Positions 52,619-60,656 of a DNA stretch of 64,000 bases are shown here, in pieces. The notes beneath the pieces were generated by a model. It saw nothing but the letters and a program-made list of their open reading frames with translations. It was not told the origin of the DNA and made no database searches. The translations under genes and the position numbers were made by a program. Every line of letters begins with the position of its first letter. The stretch's first letter is position 1. The stretch comes from Haloarcula sp. H-GB4 (GTDB lineage Archaea; Halobacteriota; Halobacteria; Halobacteriales; Haloarculaceae), in NCBI RefSeq assembly GCF_030848575.1, contig NZ_JAVDDX010000002.1:558001-622000 (forward strand), given 5' to 3'.

Positions 52619-53386
52619 ATGGTCGAAGTGTTCGCGGTCGCCAGTGGGAAGGGCGGGACTGGCAAGACGACGAGCACCGTCGCCCTCGGGATGGCGCTGT
52701 CCGACCGCTACGACGTGACGGTAGTCGACGCCGACACAGGCATGGCGAACCTCCTCTTTCACGCTGGCCTCTCTGACGCAGAGACGACGCTGCACGACGT
52801 ACTGGCCGATAACGCACCCGTTGAGGCAGCCACATATGACCGGTTCGGGCTGACCGTTGTCCCCTGCGGAACGAGTCTGGACGGTTTCAGGCACGCCGAT
52901 CCGGATCGCCTTCGAGACGTGGTTGCGACGCTTGCAGAAGACACGGACATCATCCTGCTGGACTCGCCGCCGGCGCTGGACAGCCGGACCGCAGTCCTGC
53001 CAATCGTGCTTGCCGACCGCATCGTGGTTGTCCTCCAGCCGACGATTCCCGCCATCTCGGACGGGCTGAAGGTTCAGGAGTACGCGACGACCTACGACAC
53101 GGACGTAGCCGGGCTCCTGTTCAACAAGGTCCGCGAGTCCGAGTCTATCGAACAGGTCTCGGAGAAGACCGAGCGGTACTTCGACGGGCCGACACTCGCG
53201 TCGGTCCCCGAGAGCGAGCGGGCCCGGGAAGCACGCCGTGCTGGCCGGCCGCTCCTTGCCCACGCCCCCGAATGTGAGGCCGCGACAGCCTATCAAGCGG
53301 CCGCCGAGGCTCTCACGATACAGAACGGGACAGCCGCCGATGCCGCCGACCGGTTCCAGAGCGCCGTCATCCCCGAGTCACTATGA
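52619..53386 (+). CDS. MinD/ParA-type ATPase
   Basis: The protein has 255 residues. The deviant Walker A is ASGKGGTGKTT with the signature Lys before GG, VVDADTGMANLL is the A' motif and IILLDSPPALDSRT the Walker B. Unlike the ATPase at 412, it has no acidic linker and no evident C-terminal amphipathic helix. Haloarchaea carry several MinD paralogues (MinD1-4 in Haloferax) affecting cell shape, motility and pili; which one this is cannot be decided here. Its stop overlaps the next gene by 4 bp (ATGA), so that gene's product is the likely partner. Confidence 0.9.
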   Translation: MVEVFAVASGKGGTGKTTSTVALGMALSDRYDVTVVDADTGMANLLFHAGLSDAETTLHDVLADNAPVEAATYDRFGLTVVPCGTSLDGFRHADPDRLRDVVATLAEDTDIILLDSPPALDSRTAVLPIVLADRIVVVLQPTIPAISDGLKVQEYATTYDTDVAGLLFNKVRESESIEQVSEKTERYFDGPTLASVPESERAREARRAGRPLLAHAPECEAATAYQAAAEALTIQNGTAADAADRFQSAVIPESL

Positions 53387-53937
53387 AACTCCCCCGCGGC
53401 CGACTCGACAGGTCACGCGTCGTCACGGACCCGCGGGACACGCTCGCTGATGTCCTCAACCGGGAGCTGACCGGCTACGCCGTCTTCGAGTCTCATGAGA
53501 CACTCCTGCTCGACGGCAAAGGGCGGGGCGTCATCACGTTTACCGACGGTGTCCCCGTACTGGCCTACCACACCGGGACGGACCGCGGCGGCCCACCGGC
53601 GCTTGCAGACCTCGCCATCCCTGGCCCGTATCACGTCTCGCTGTACGCGCTCGACGCCGCCGACCTCGAATCGGCTCACGAGGCAGCCGACCTGCGAGTC
53701 CCGCCCGGGATGCCCGCCGAACGGCTGGGCGGCGACCCGGCACTGGCCGACAGTACGCGACGGTCGGCCCCCGACGAGCGGCTGTCGACAGCGGACGACG
53801 ACGCGACAACAACTGAGAACGGAGCCACGGAACAGAGCGCTGTCGAGGCATTCCTCGACGATACCGAAAAAATCGAGGCCATCAAACAGCAGGCACGCTC
53901 AGAGGCCCGCGAACGCGCCCAAGAGTGGGAGTTCTGA
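53383..53937 (+). CDS. Unknown protein translationally coupled to the MinD-type ATPase
   Basis: The protein has 184 residues. The first 95 are a compact alpha/beta domain (VLNRELTGYAVFESHETLLL, GRGVITFTDGVPVLAYHTG, IPGPYHVSLYAL) in which a Gly-rich turn and G-x-P motif recall small DUF4388/PATAN-like effector domains; this likeness is weak. A disordered acidic stretch (120-155) and a C-terminal charged helix (FLDDTEKIEAIKQQARSEAR) follow. The ATGA overlap with the ATPase gene suggests a fixed partnership, perhaps as adaptor or regulator. Confidence 0.75.
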   Translation: MKLPRGRLDRSRVVTDPRDTLADVLNRELTGYAVFESHETLLLDGKGRGVITFTDGVPVLAYHTGTDRGGPPALADLAIPGPYHVSLYALDAADLESAHEAADLRVPPGMPAERLGGDPALADSTRRSAPDERLSTADDDATTTENGATEQSAVEAFLDDTEKIEAIKQQARSEARERAQEWEF

Positions 53938-54143
53938 AGGGCTCGCTTGGATAAAGCTCGAATACACCCGCTGACGCCATCGGTCTGCTTTGCTACAGGT
54001 CTTCAGTGTGTCCGTCGCAACAGGTCCCAGTCTCACTCGAAAACGAATCGTCATGACAGCCTCTCCAGATTATTGGAGCGATGTACTGGTATATATCGAC
54101 CCTGATATCGGCACTATCCGGTCGGAATCGACACCACTCAATA

Positions 54144-54377
54144 TCAGTCTGCTCGGACCGGGATCCACCACACCCGCGACCGTCCCCCGACTTTCTTGCT
54201 CGTGATATCTGTCTCTGATTCGAGGTCGTGGAGTTTGTTCAGCGCGGTCCGGCGCGAACAGCCGAGTCTATCCGCCACCTCCGACGCCGTGAGTGGCTCC
54301 GCGTAATCGTTTCGATGTTTGAACACCTCGATAACATCCGATTCAGTGTACTGGATCTCTCGTCCAGGCGGAGACAT
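54144..54377 (-). CDS. Small winged-helix DNA-binding protein
   Basis: The protein has 77 residues from MSPPGREIQYTESDVIEVFK. TASEVADRLGCSRRTALNKL is a clear helix-turn-helix, and GGRSRVWWIPV the wing. AGTATAAGTG lies 28 nt upstream of this ATG (54401-54410), which fixes the start and indicates a leaderless transcript. It is a stand-alone regulator with no partner toxin nearby. Confidence 0.8.
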   Translation of the reverse strand: MSPPGREIQYTESDVIEVFKHRNDYAEPLTASEVADRLGCSRRTALNKLHDLESETDITSKKVGGRSRVWWIPVRAD

Positions 54378-54400
54378 ACTTCTGTCAACGATTGCCACAC

Positions 54401-54410
54401 ACTTATACTG
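54401..54410 (-). promoter_or_regulatory. Promoter of the small winged-helix gene
   Basis: CAGTATAAGT on the minus strand, centred 28 nt from the start codon at 54377. Confidence 0.55.
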
Positions 54411-54664
54411 TCGGCTATTATTTCAGTCTGAGTGATAGTATAGAAACCAGCCTACTGTTGTCGCAAAACGTTCACGAACGTCAGAGTACAGAGGCAGGAA
54501 AATCAGGTCTATTACAGGGCCTGTAACATGTGTTCGTACTCGAAACAGTTACAGCGAATAAGTATAGACTCCTCCCGTCTATAGCCTGTTTCGGGGATAC
54601 GCCATCCCAACCTCCAGTGCTGGGGCGCGACCAGTGCTCCCTTCGGCCCTTCCATACTAGCGCA

Positions 54665-55468
54665 TTATGGGTTAGACAGGACCGTTGCAAGCGGTTGTGA
54701 CCGCTCTCTGTATCGGTCGAACACCGTCTCAGCCCAGCGATACACTGCCGTGGCATCAGACTCCGCTATCGCTCGGACGTTATTCCGGTCATCGTAGGCC
54801 GCCAGACAGACTCGCGAGCGGTCCAGTGCGAGACCGATATCGAGCGTGGTGTCGTGGACGTACGTGTCGATGTTCTCGTGTTCGAGACCTCGCTCCAGTG
54901 CGTCCGAGAAATCGGACGCGGACCGTTCGAGGACGCTGTGGTCGATAATGAACTCGATATGCGTCCCCGTTTCGAGCAGTTCCACCGCAGCGTCGTTGAA
55001 GACCGACGTTACAATCGGCGAGATTGCCCGAACGTCGCCATCAACTTCGGCCAGCCAGTCGGTGAGCCGATTAATTGCGGCCAGAGGGTTCTGTTCGGAG
55101 CTCGTCGTGAGACAATCAGGGTCTAGCAGCTCCACCGGGAGGTCTGCTGCGATAGCGCCGAGATGGGTGGCAAGCGGACCGACTGCCCGAGCCTGGTCGA
55201 TTTCGCTGAGAAGCGTGTTATACTGGTCGAACACTCGTTGCCCAGTCACTGTGAGTTGATACTTTCCGTCCCGCTTGACGACCCACTGACGCTCGGCGCA
55301 GCCCGCGAGTATCCGCTGGATCGTCGTTCGGGTCGCATCCACCGTATCACACAAATCGGCTGGCCGTGCCGGCCGCTCCCGGAGCTGGGCCAACACCGCG
55401 AACCGTTGTGGTGACCCAGTGAGGAACTGGCAGTCCTCGAAAGCGGTGTCGTCCGGACTCTCCACCAT
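54665..55468 (-). CDS. Winged-helix transcriptional regulator with C-terminal sensor domain
   Basis: The protein has 267 residues from MVESPDDTAFEDCQFLTGSP. The N-terminal domain (15-80) has RPADLCDTVDATRTTIQRIL as helix-turn-helix. The C-terminal half (about 110-260) is the effector region common in haloarchaeal regulators, with FNDAAVELLETGTHIEFIID and SDATAVYRWAETVFDRYRE. GCTAAGA lies about 27 nt before the ATG. The photolyase ends 67 bp away on the same strand, so it is just upstream of this regulator. The signal sensed is unknown. Confidence 0.83.
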   Translation of the reverse strand: MVESPDDTAFEDCQFLTGSPQRFAVLAQLRERPARPADLCDTVDATRTTIQRILAGCAERQWVVKRDGKYQLTVTGQRVFDQYNTLLSEIDQARAVGPLATHLGAIAADLPVELLDPDCLTTSSEQNPLAAINRLTDWLAEVDGDVRAISPIVTSVFNDAAVELLETGTHIEFIIDHSVLERSASDFSDALERGLEHENIDTYVHDTTLDIGLALDRSRVCLAAYDDRNNVRAIAESDATAVYRWAETVFDRYRERSQPLATVLSNP

Positions 55469-55535
55469 TGTACACGTGTGGTTGGCGACCGTCTTAGCCT
55501 CTTTGGCGTTTGGCAACACTAGGCAAGTTTTGAAA

Positions 55536-57140
55536 CTACTCGCCGCCGAAGGAGTCGAGACTGGCCTGAGTCCCGCCGCTTTCCGGGGCGTTGGAGGCAT
55601 CCGTCCCGTGTTCCGCGGCGATGCGTGCAGCGGCTTCGCGACCGCCGGAAAACGAGGCGCGACGTGCAATCGTTGGGTCATGCAGGGCATCAGCCGCATC
55701 GGGACGTACTGCCTCGTACCGCCTGTGGAACGCCTGTCGGGCCGCGTCATAGTCGACGACCGGGTGCGGATAATCATCGCCGATGTCGACGCCACAGGAC
55801 GCCTGTACGTGGACTGGCGTCTGCTCGGGCCGGTCGAGGTACTCGTCAGGGAGCGACTCGAGTTCGGGCACCCACTGGCGAATGAACTCGCCGTCCGGAT
55901 CCTGGTCGCGGACCTGCTTGCGGGGGTTGTACAGCCGAAGGGCCGGTTTGCCGACCAGCCCACACTGGGACTGCCACTGCGTGTAGTTGATCGCTGCCGA
56001 AGCATCGATGAGATGGTGGTAAAACCAGTCCGCGCCGATCCGCCAAGGCTGCTGGAGCAGGTGATAGTAGACTGAGGCACACATCGCCCGCATCCGGAAA
56101 TTGAGCCAGCCCGTCTGTTTGAGACACCGCATCGAGGCGTCGACCATCGGAAACCCAGTCTGTCCGTGCTTCCAAGCATCCACCAGATCGGGATCGTACT
56201 GCTCCGCGTTGAACCCCTCGAGCACCGGATTCACCGCCGTATCGAGCCAGCCAGCCCAGTCTTCGAGTTTCTGCTCGTAGTGTTTGTTCCAGAACAACCG
56301 CGAGACGAACATCTCTTTCCCGCGGCCGTCAGGTGCGTGCTCGTCGATGTACTGGATGACCTGTCGCACGGAGAGACAGCCAAAGGCGAGATACGGCGAG
56401 AGCCCGCTGGTCCCGTCGCGCGCGTCCACCGGAGCCGAAATGTTTCCCGGGTAGTCGTTGATCCGCTCGGCGAACGCCGACAGACGCTCGCGGGCGGGGC
56501 CGGTCCCACCTTGAGGCACCCCGGATTTCGACGGCGTGAGGCCGTACTGATTCTCAATCGCGTCGACGCCGAAACCGCTATCGAAGCTTCGAGAAGTAAC
56601 TGTCCCCGGGTCCCAGTCGTACTGGTCGGCGGAGAACCACGCCGACACGTCGTCCTGCCACCCCTCGCGGGTCTCTGTCCGGTCGCGAACCAGCCCGTCA
56701 CCGTCGACGAATGTCACGTCACACTGTTCTCGCACACGGCGGTCCCGTTCCCGGCCGTAGCGTCCCGTGGGAACGGCCATCGTCACGATATCCCAGCCGG
56801 CCTCGCGGAACCGCCCCAGTACGTCGACCGGGTCCCCATGGGCGTAGGTGAGCCCGCGACCAGTCGCGGTGTGATACTGGTCTGAGAGGTCGGCCAGACA
56901 GTCGTGCAGGAACCGGATGCGGCTGTCACAGGCGAGGCCGTCTGTGCCGTAGAACGCCGGGTCGAACACGAACAGCGGGAGCACGTACTCGGATGCTGCA
57001 GCCCTCGCTACTGCAGCCTGGTCACGAATCCGAAGGTGTTCGCGGTGCCAGACGACCGTGCCGGGCTCGTCGTCGGCAAGCGTCGGAATCGCGTCTTGCC
57101 GTGGTGCGTCCAGCGTCGCTTCAGACTCTAATCCCGCCAT
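55536..57140 (-). CDS. DNA photolyase/cryptochrome family flavoprotein
   Basis: The protein has 534 residues from MAGLESEATLDAPRQD. The N-terminal antenna domain begins VVWHREHLRIRDQAAVARAA. The FAD domain shows GTSGLSPYLAFGCLSVRQV, LFWNKHYEQKL, TGFPMVDASMRCLKQTGWLN and FRMRAM, then INYTQWQSQCG and YNPRKQVRDQDPDGEFIRQW. It uses blue light to reverse UV-induced pyrimidine dimers, or may be a cryptochrome of the same fold; dimer repair is the default. The C-terminus is longer than usual by about 40 Ala/Gly-rich residues. Photoreactivation fits a sunlit habitat. Confidence 0.9.
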   Translation of the reverse strand: MAGLESEATLDAPRQDAIPTLADDEPGTVVWHREHLRIRDQAAVARAAASEYVLPLFVFDPAFYGTDGLACDSRIRFLHDCLADLSDQYHTATGRGLTYAHGDPVDVLGRFREAGWDIVTMAVPTGRYGRERDRRVREQCDVTFVDGDGLVRDRTETREGWQDDVSAWFSADQYDWDPGTVTSRSFDSGFGVDAIENQYGLTPSKSGVPQGGTGPARERLSAFAERINDYPGNISAPVDARDGTSGLSPYLAFGCLSVRQVIQYIDEHAPDGRGKEMFVSRLFWNKHYEQKLEDWAGWLDTAVNPVLEGFNAEQYDPDLVDAWKHGQTGFPMVDASMRCLKQTGWLNFRMRAMCASVYYHLLQQPWRIGADWFYHHLIDASAAINYTQWQSQCGLVGKPALRLYNPRKQVRDQDPDGEFIRQWVPELESLPDEYLDRPEQTPVHVQASCGVDIGDDYPHPVVDYDAARQAFHRRYEAVRPDAADALHDPTIARRASFSGGREAAARIAAEHGTDASNAPESGGTQASLDSFGGE

Positions 57141-57291
57141 ACGCGCTATTAGTTCAGTATTGGACCACAGACACCACTGTCTTTCGTCTCTCAGGGCCGC
57201 GTCGCTCAAGACAGAAATCATGATTGCCAGAGCCGAAAAGCCGTATCTGGCTACCAGAAGGATTACACCGCGAGACCCGCGCTAGTCAATA

Positions 57292-57804
57292 ATGGAATTC
57301 GAGTCAACACGTCGCCGATTCATCGAACTCGCTGGGGCGAGCGCAACAGTGTCGCTCGCTGGCTGTAACGCACTCCAAGGAGGCGACAGCGATGGACCGA
57401 ACACGGGTACAGGGTCGCAAAGCCAGAGCGCGGACGCGGACTCTGCGACGGTGACGGTCGTAGTCGAACCGGACCAGACGCAGTTGCGGGAACGACAGCA
57501 GGAGATCCAATCCGAAATTCAAGCAGGGAATCTCACACAAAGCGAGGCACAGGCGGAATACCGCACCGCACAGGAGAACCTAGCTGAAGACGCAATCAGT
57601 TCTTTCGAGGAGCGTGCGACATCTGAGTTCGATCTCACTGTCGATGATTCCGTTTCCCAGGCGGGTGCACTGTTGGTCAGTGGTCCGCCGGCCGGCCTCA
57701 TCGGTACCCTTTCAATCGAAAGTGTCACTGGTATCCTCTCGCAAACAACGTTCGAGGAGATCCGGTCGCAGGTTCGAACTGAAACGCCGGGCGCGACGGA
57801 GTGA
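57292..57804 (+). CDS. Twin-arginine lipoprotein, unknown function
   Basis: The protein has 170 residues. MEFESTRRRFIELAGASATV is a twin-arginine signal and SLAGC the lipobox (near Cys25), then a Ser/Gly/Asp linker. The mature domain (about 48-160) has a coiled-coil-like QLRERQQEIQSEIQAGNLTQ stretch and a beta-rich end (GALLVSGPPAGLIGTLSIES). It may be an outer-surface protein anchored to the membrane. No operon partner. A T-run terminator follows at 57848. Confidence 0.75.
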   Translation: MEFESTRRRFIELAGASATVSLAGCNALQGGDSDGPNTGTGSQSQSADADSATVTVVVEPDQTQLRERQQEIQSEIQAGNLTQSEAQAEYRTAQENLAEDAISSFEERATSEFDLTVDDSVSQAGALLVSGPPAGLIGTLSIESVTGILSQTTFEEIRSQVRTETPGATE

Positions 57805-57847
57805 CGCTTACAACGGACCGTCTCCCGATTTGCGGCGAGAGGTGCAA

Positions 57848-57854
57848 TTTTTTT
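57848..57854 (+). terminator. T-run terminator after the lipoprotein gene
   Basis: Seven T residues 44 nt after the stop at 57804, between convergent genes; archaeal termination uses such oligo-T stretches. Confidence 0.4.
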
Positions 57855-57863
57855 GCCGGGCTC

Positions 57864-58397
57864 TCACCGTGAGGACTGACCGCTGGTTTCCAGAATTACG
57901 GTGACGGTGGTTTCGCCCCGTTCAGTTGTCGTCGTCACATCGAAGCTGACGGCGAGAACGTGTGTGCGGCCCACGCGGTCCTGTGCGACAACGCCACGGT
58001 CGGCGGTACAGTCCCCAAACTGGCGGTCCGGCCCCGACGGGCAGTTCACGTCTTTCCACTGCCGTGCCGCAGTACCGTTGTAGGTTATATTGTAATGGAT
58101 ACCGTCCTCAATGCGGGACGTTTGGAGACGGTCGAGCCGAGGTCTCAGTCCAGTGCGAACCGCGGTCACTGCCGAATCGTTCGCTGTCCAGGCGTACTGG
58201 CCCGGGATGGACGCGCTCTCGGTTGCGACGGCTCGCTCAAGAACCCGAAGCGCGTCAGCCGAGGGGTTGTCGTGGTAGTCGGCCGTCGCCCGAACGTCGT
58301 TGTGATACCCCAGTTGCAGGGACGCAAAGAGAATTGGGACAAGTGCGACAGCTACGACCGTGGCCGCAACAAGGACCAGCTGTCCGCGCCGCGTCAT
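57864..58397 (-). CDS. Pilin-like membrane-anchored protein (fifth of the pilus operon)
   Basis: The protein has 177 residues from MTRRGQLVLVAATVVAVALV; the ATG overlaps the previous stop by 4 bp (ATGA), and a GTG 9 nt earlier is less likely. A short basic N-terminus runs straight into a hydrophobic helix, as in haloarchaeal prepilins. The outside domain is beta-rich, with two cysteines (NCPSGPDRQFGDCTADR) that could form a disulfide. It resembles uncharacterised haloarchaeal families linked to pilus operons (DUF726x-type, from memory). Confidence 0.75.
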   Translation of the reverse strand: MTRRGQLVLVAATVVAVALVPILFASLQLGYHNDVRATADYHDNPSADALRVLERAVATESASIPGQYAWTANDSAVTAVRTGLRPRLDRLQTSRIEDGIHYNITYNGTAARQWKDVNCPSGPDRQFGDCTADRGVVAQDRVGRTHVLAVSFDVTTTTERGETTVTVILETSGQSSR

Positions 58398-58798
58398 GCG
58401 TACCACACGATAATTTGGACACTCCCGTGACCCGTCGGTACAGTTGCAGTCCCAGTGCTGACACCCTGTGGTGTCGGCGTGCCGACCGCCCCGTGTGGTG
58501 TTTCGACCCGGAAGAGAACGTTGTCGGGCAGGATGCGGGCGACCCGGTTCGAAAGCGCGTCCTGTTCGCGGTCGAACGCCGTCGGACTCGACACAATCTC
58601 CTGCAGTCGCGTCGCTCCGCTGTGTCGCGGCGGGTCGTTAGCGAGGAGTGCCGCCGTATCCGAGGCGTAGGCGTCGAGTTGGGGCTCCCGGGTGTCCGGC
58701 ACCGGTGTCCCCAAGGCAAACCCGAGCGCGACGCCGAGAATCAGCACTGTCCCAAGCGCAACTTCTACGAGCGACAGCGGCAGTTGTGCCCTATGCAT
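58394..58798 (-). CDS. Pilin-like protein (fourth of the pilus operon)
   Basis: The protein has 134 residues. MHRAQLPLSLVEVALGTVLI opens with a basic residue and a hydrophobic helix containing a Glu, the layout of type IV pilins. The rest is a small soluble domain with a Thr/Gly-rich beta end. It overlaps the preceding gene by 8 bp and the following one by 4 bp. Confidence 0.75.
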   Translation of the reverse strand: MHRAQLPLSLVEVALGTVLILGVALGFALGTPVPDTREPQLDAYASDTAALLANDPPRHSGATRLQEIVSSPTAFDREQDALSNRVARILPDNVLFRVETPHGAVGTPTPQGVSTGTATVPTGHGSVQIIVWYA

Positions 58799-59495
58799 CG
58801 ACAGTCACCACCAAGGTTTCCTTCGTCGAGCGCGGGGCGTCATAGCTGATGCTCACGTTCCCGGGTTCGAGGCGGCCAGCCCGCTGGAAGCGCAGCTCCG
58901 TCGTCTCGTAGGGCACCAGCGGGACCTCGTAGCTGCCGTTCAGCCCGCTCCGGTTATGCAGGACGACCCGGTCGTTAGCGCGGACCGTCCAGACGGTCGT
59001 GCCGGCTGGTGGGTCGATAGTTACTGTGGCCTGTGCACTCCGGCGCGGGAGCGTCACCGAGTCGGTCGTCGTCAGGTCGGGCGTGAGTGTTCGTGGTTCC
59101 CGAGCCTCGACCACGACGAGACGGCTAATTCGCGTCCCGCTGTGAACCGTGCCGCTGCGTGCGATTCTCTCGTCAGCCAACTCAACGCTGACCGCATACT
59201 CACTGGCCGGCGCTGCGCTCCGCTCCAGCGCCGCCCGGTCAAAATCGTCAACCCGGGACTGATTGAACACGTTGCTCCGAGCGGCTAGCGGTCCGTCCGC
59301 CGCAACGAGTCGGTCTGCAATCGCGGCGGCGACCCGTCGTTCGTCGGGGGTCCTGTCCGCGCCGGCAATCGCGGTGTCGGCCATCGCGACACCCAGGCCA
59401 GTGACAACAGTCAGTAATACAAGCGCGATTCCAAGCGCTGGTAGCGACGTCTGAGCACGCGGCCCGTGGTCAGGGAGCCAATGCATTTCGGTCAT
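58791..59495 (-). CDS. Pilin-like protein (third of the pilus operon)
   Basis: The protein has 234 residues. A short N-terminal tail ending GPRAQTSLPALGIALVLLTV leads into a single hydrophobic helix at about 16-40. The outer domain is beta-rich (TVTIDPPAGTTVWTVRANDR, GSYEVPLVPYETTELRFQRA). It is probably a minor pilin or pilus-tip component. It overlaps the neighbour upstream by 4 bp. Confidence 0.75.
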   Translation of the reverse strand: MTEMHWLPDHGPRAQTSLPALGIALVLLTVVTGLGVAMADTAIAGADRTPDERRVAAAIADRLVAADGPLAARSNVFNQSRVDDFDRAALERSAAPASEYAVSVELADERIARSGTVHSGTRISRLVVVEAREPRTLTPDLTTTDSVTLPRRSAQATVTIDPPAGTTVWTVRANDRVVLHNRSGLNGSYEVPLVPYETTELRFQRAGRLEPGNVSISYDAPRSTKETLVVTVDA

Positions 59496-59938
59496 CGCTT
59501 CGCCTCCAGTGTCACTGTCAGGCTTCCCCGTGTTCCGGAGACGACGACCACAGTCGGACTACCACTCTGCCATTCACCTTTGAGGGTATCGACTCTGTCG
59601 GGCAACAGCGGCTGCGCTCGGCCACCGATTTCAGGGTCAGGATGGTCAAGAACGAGAGCATCCCCATCGGTCCGGACGCTGTATCCCATACCGTCAATGG
59701 TGTCCGGCAGCGACACCCGGACAGTTGCAGAGACGGCCCGAGCATCTGGCGGGACAGCCTGCTCGACGCGGGCCGTCGCTTCTGCGAGCGTCCGGTCACC
59801 GAGTTCCGCCCCGACGGCGGATTGGTACGCCGGGACAGTGCCACCGTACAGCGTGGTCGTCACTAATCCGATGTACAGCAGCACGATCCCCATGCTCAGT
59901 AGTTTCTCGACGACCGTGCTGAGCGCACGGTTATCCAT
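59492..59938 (-). CDS. Pilin-like protein (second of the pilus operon)
   Basis: The protein has 148 residues. MDNRALSTVVEKLLSMGIVL is a typical archaeal prepilin start (basic-Ala then hydrophobic with an early Glu). The remaining domain has ATVRVSLPDTIDGMGYSVRT and SPTVVVVSGTRGSLTVTLEA, a beta-sandwich-like pattern. It overlaps the preceding gene by 8 bp. Confidence 0.77.
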   Translation of the reverse strand: MDNRALSTVVEKLLSMGIVLLYIGLVTTTLYGGTVPAYQSAVGAELGDRTLAEATARVEQAVPPDARAVSATVRVSLPDTIDGMGYSVRTDGDALVLDHPDPEIGGRAQPLLPDRVDTLKGEWQSGSPTVVVVSGTRGSLTVTLEAKR

Positions 59939-60656
59939 GGCCTACCTCCGTTCGCATGTCGTGGCGGACCAGATACAGCGTCCGGCGGCCTGAGAACGTC
60001 GCCACGACGCTCTGGACGCCGTCGCCGTCGATGTCCCTGACTTGTGTGGTTGCACCGACACGCTGGAAGTATTCGGTGAACGGCCGGGGTGTCTCCGTCT
60101 CGATAGCCACGCTGTAGTTGTCGGCCGGGAGCCGTTCACGTTCGTGGCTGACGTTCTGCCGGATGCGTGCGGAGACGCTGCCTGTACCGGACACTGTGCC
60201 GCCGCTGGCGTTGACAAGCGGTGCGCCGACGATGACCGCCGTGTCGTCCCGCGTCGCCGTCACCGGTGGGTCCGTTTCGAGCCACGCGTTCCCCGCTGTC
60301 CCGCGCACAACGCTCCCGGCGAGAAACCGGACGGGGTTATTCCCCGACTCGTACACCATCGCATCGACCGGGACCGTTCGCCGGACCCCGGAGTCATTGA
60401 GAACGCGCAGTTCCCGCTTCACGGCGGTCAGTCGTCCCTCAGTAAACCGAACACGAGCGGTGTGTTGGCCCGTCTTCTCGACCGGCCGCAACGCCGTCTC
60501 GAACGTGTTGGCAACGCGAGCCTCGTCGGCGGTCGCCGTGTGGCCGTCGACGACGGTCCCGACGACAGCTGTTAGGCCACCGAGCGCGACGACGGTCAGC
60601 CCAAGCAACAGCACCACACCGACGACGTGTGACTGGGCGCTGGTGTCGGGGTTCAA
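59931..60656 (-). CDS. Pilin-like protein with TTG start (first of the pilus operon)
   Basis: The protein has 241 residues from a TTG giving MNPDTSAQSHVVGVVLLLGL. The AQSHVVGVVLLLGLTVVALG helix is the archaeal type IV pilin/archaellin-like N-terminus. The start is chosen because TTG overlaps the PilC stop as TTGA, the same 4-bp coupling seen elsewhere in this operon; the frame upstream of it has no pilin character. The outer domain ends RTLYLVRHDMRTEVGHG. Confidence 0.78.
   Translation of the reverse strand: MNPDTSAQSHVVGVVLLLGLTVVALGGLTAVVGTVVDGHTATADEARVANTFETALRPVEKTGQHTARVRFTEGRLTAVKRELRVLNDSGVRRTVPVDAMVYESGNNPVRFLAGSVVRGTAGNAWLETDPPVTATRDDTAVIVGAPLVNASGGTVSGTGSVSARIRQNVSHERERLPADNYSVAIETETPRPFTEYFQRVGATTQVRDIDGDGVQSVVATFSGRRTLYLVRHDMRTEVGHG

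Noticed and set aside
54481..54756. 91-codon leftward frame between the two regulators
   Set aside because: Cys/Arg-rich shadow overlapping the end of the regulator at 54665; no family match.
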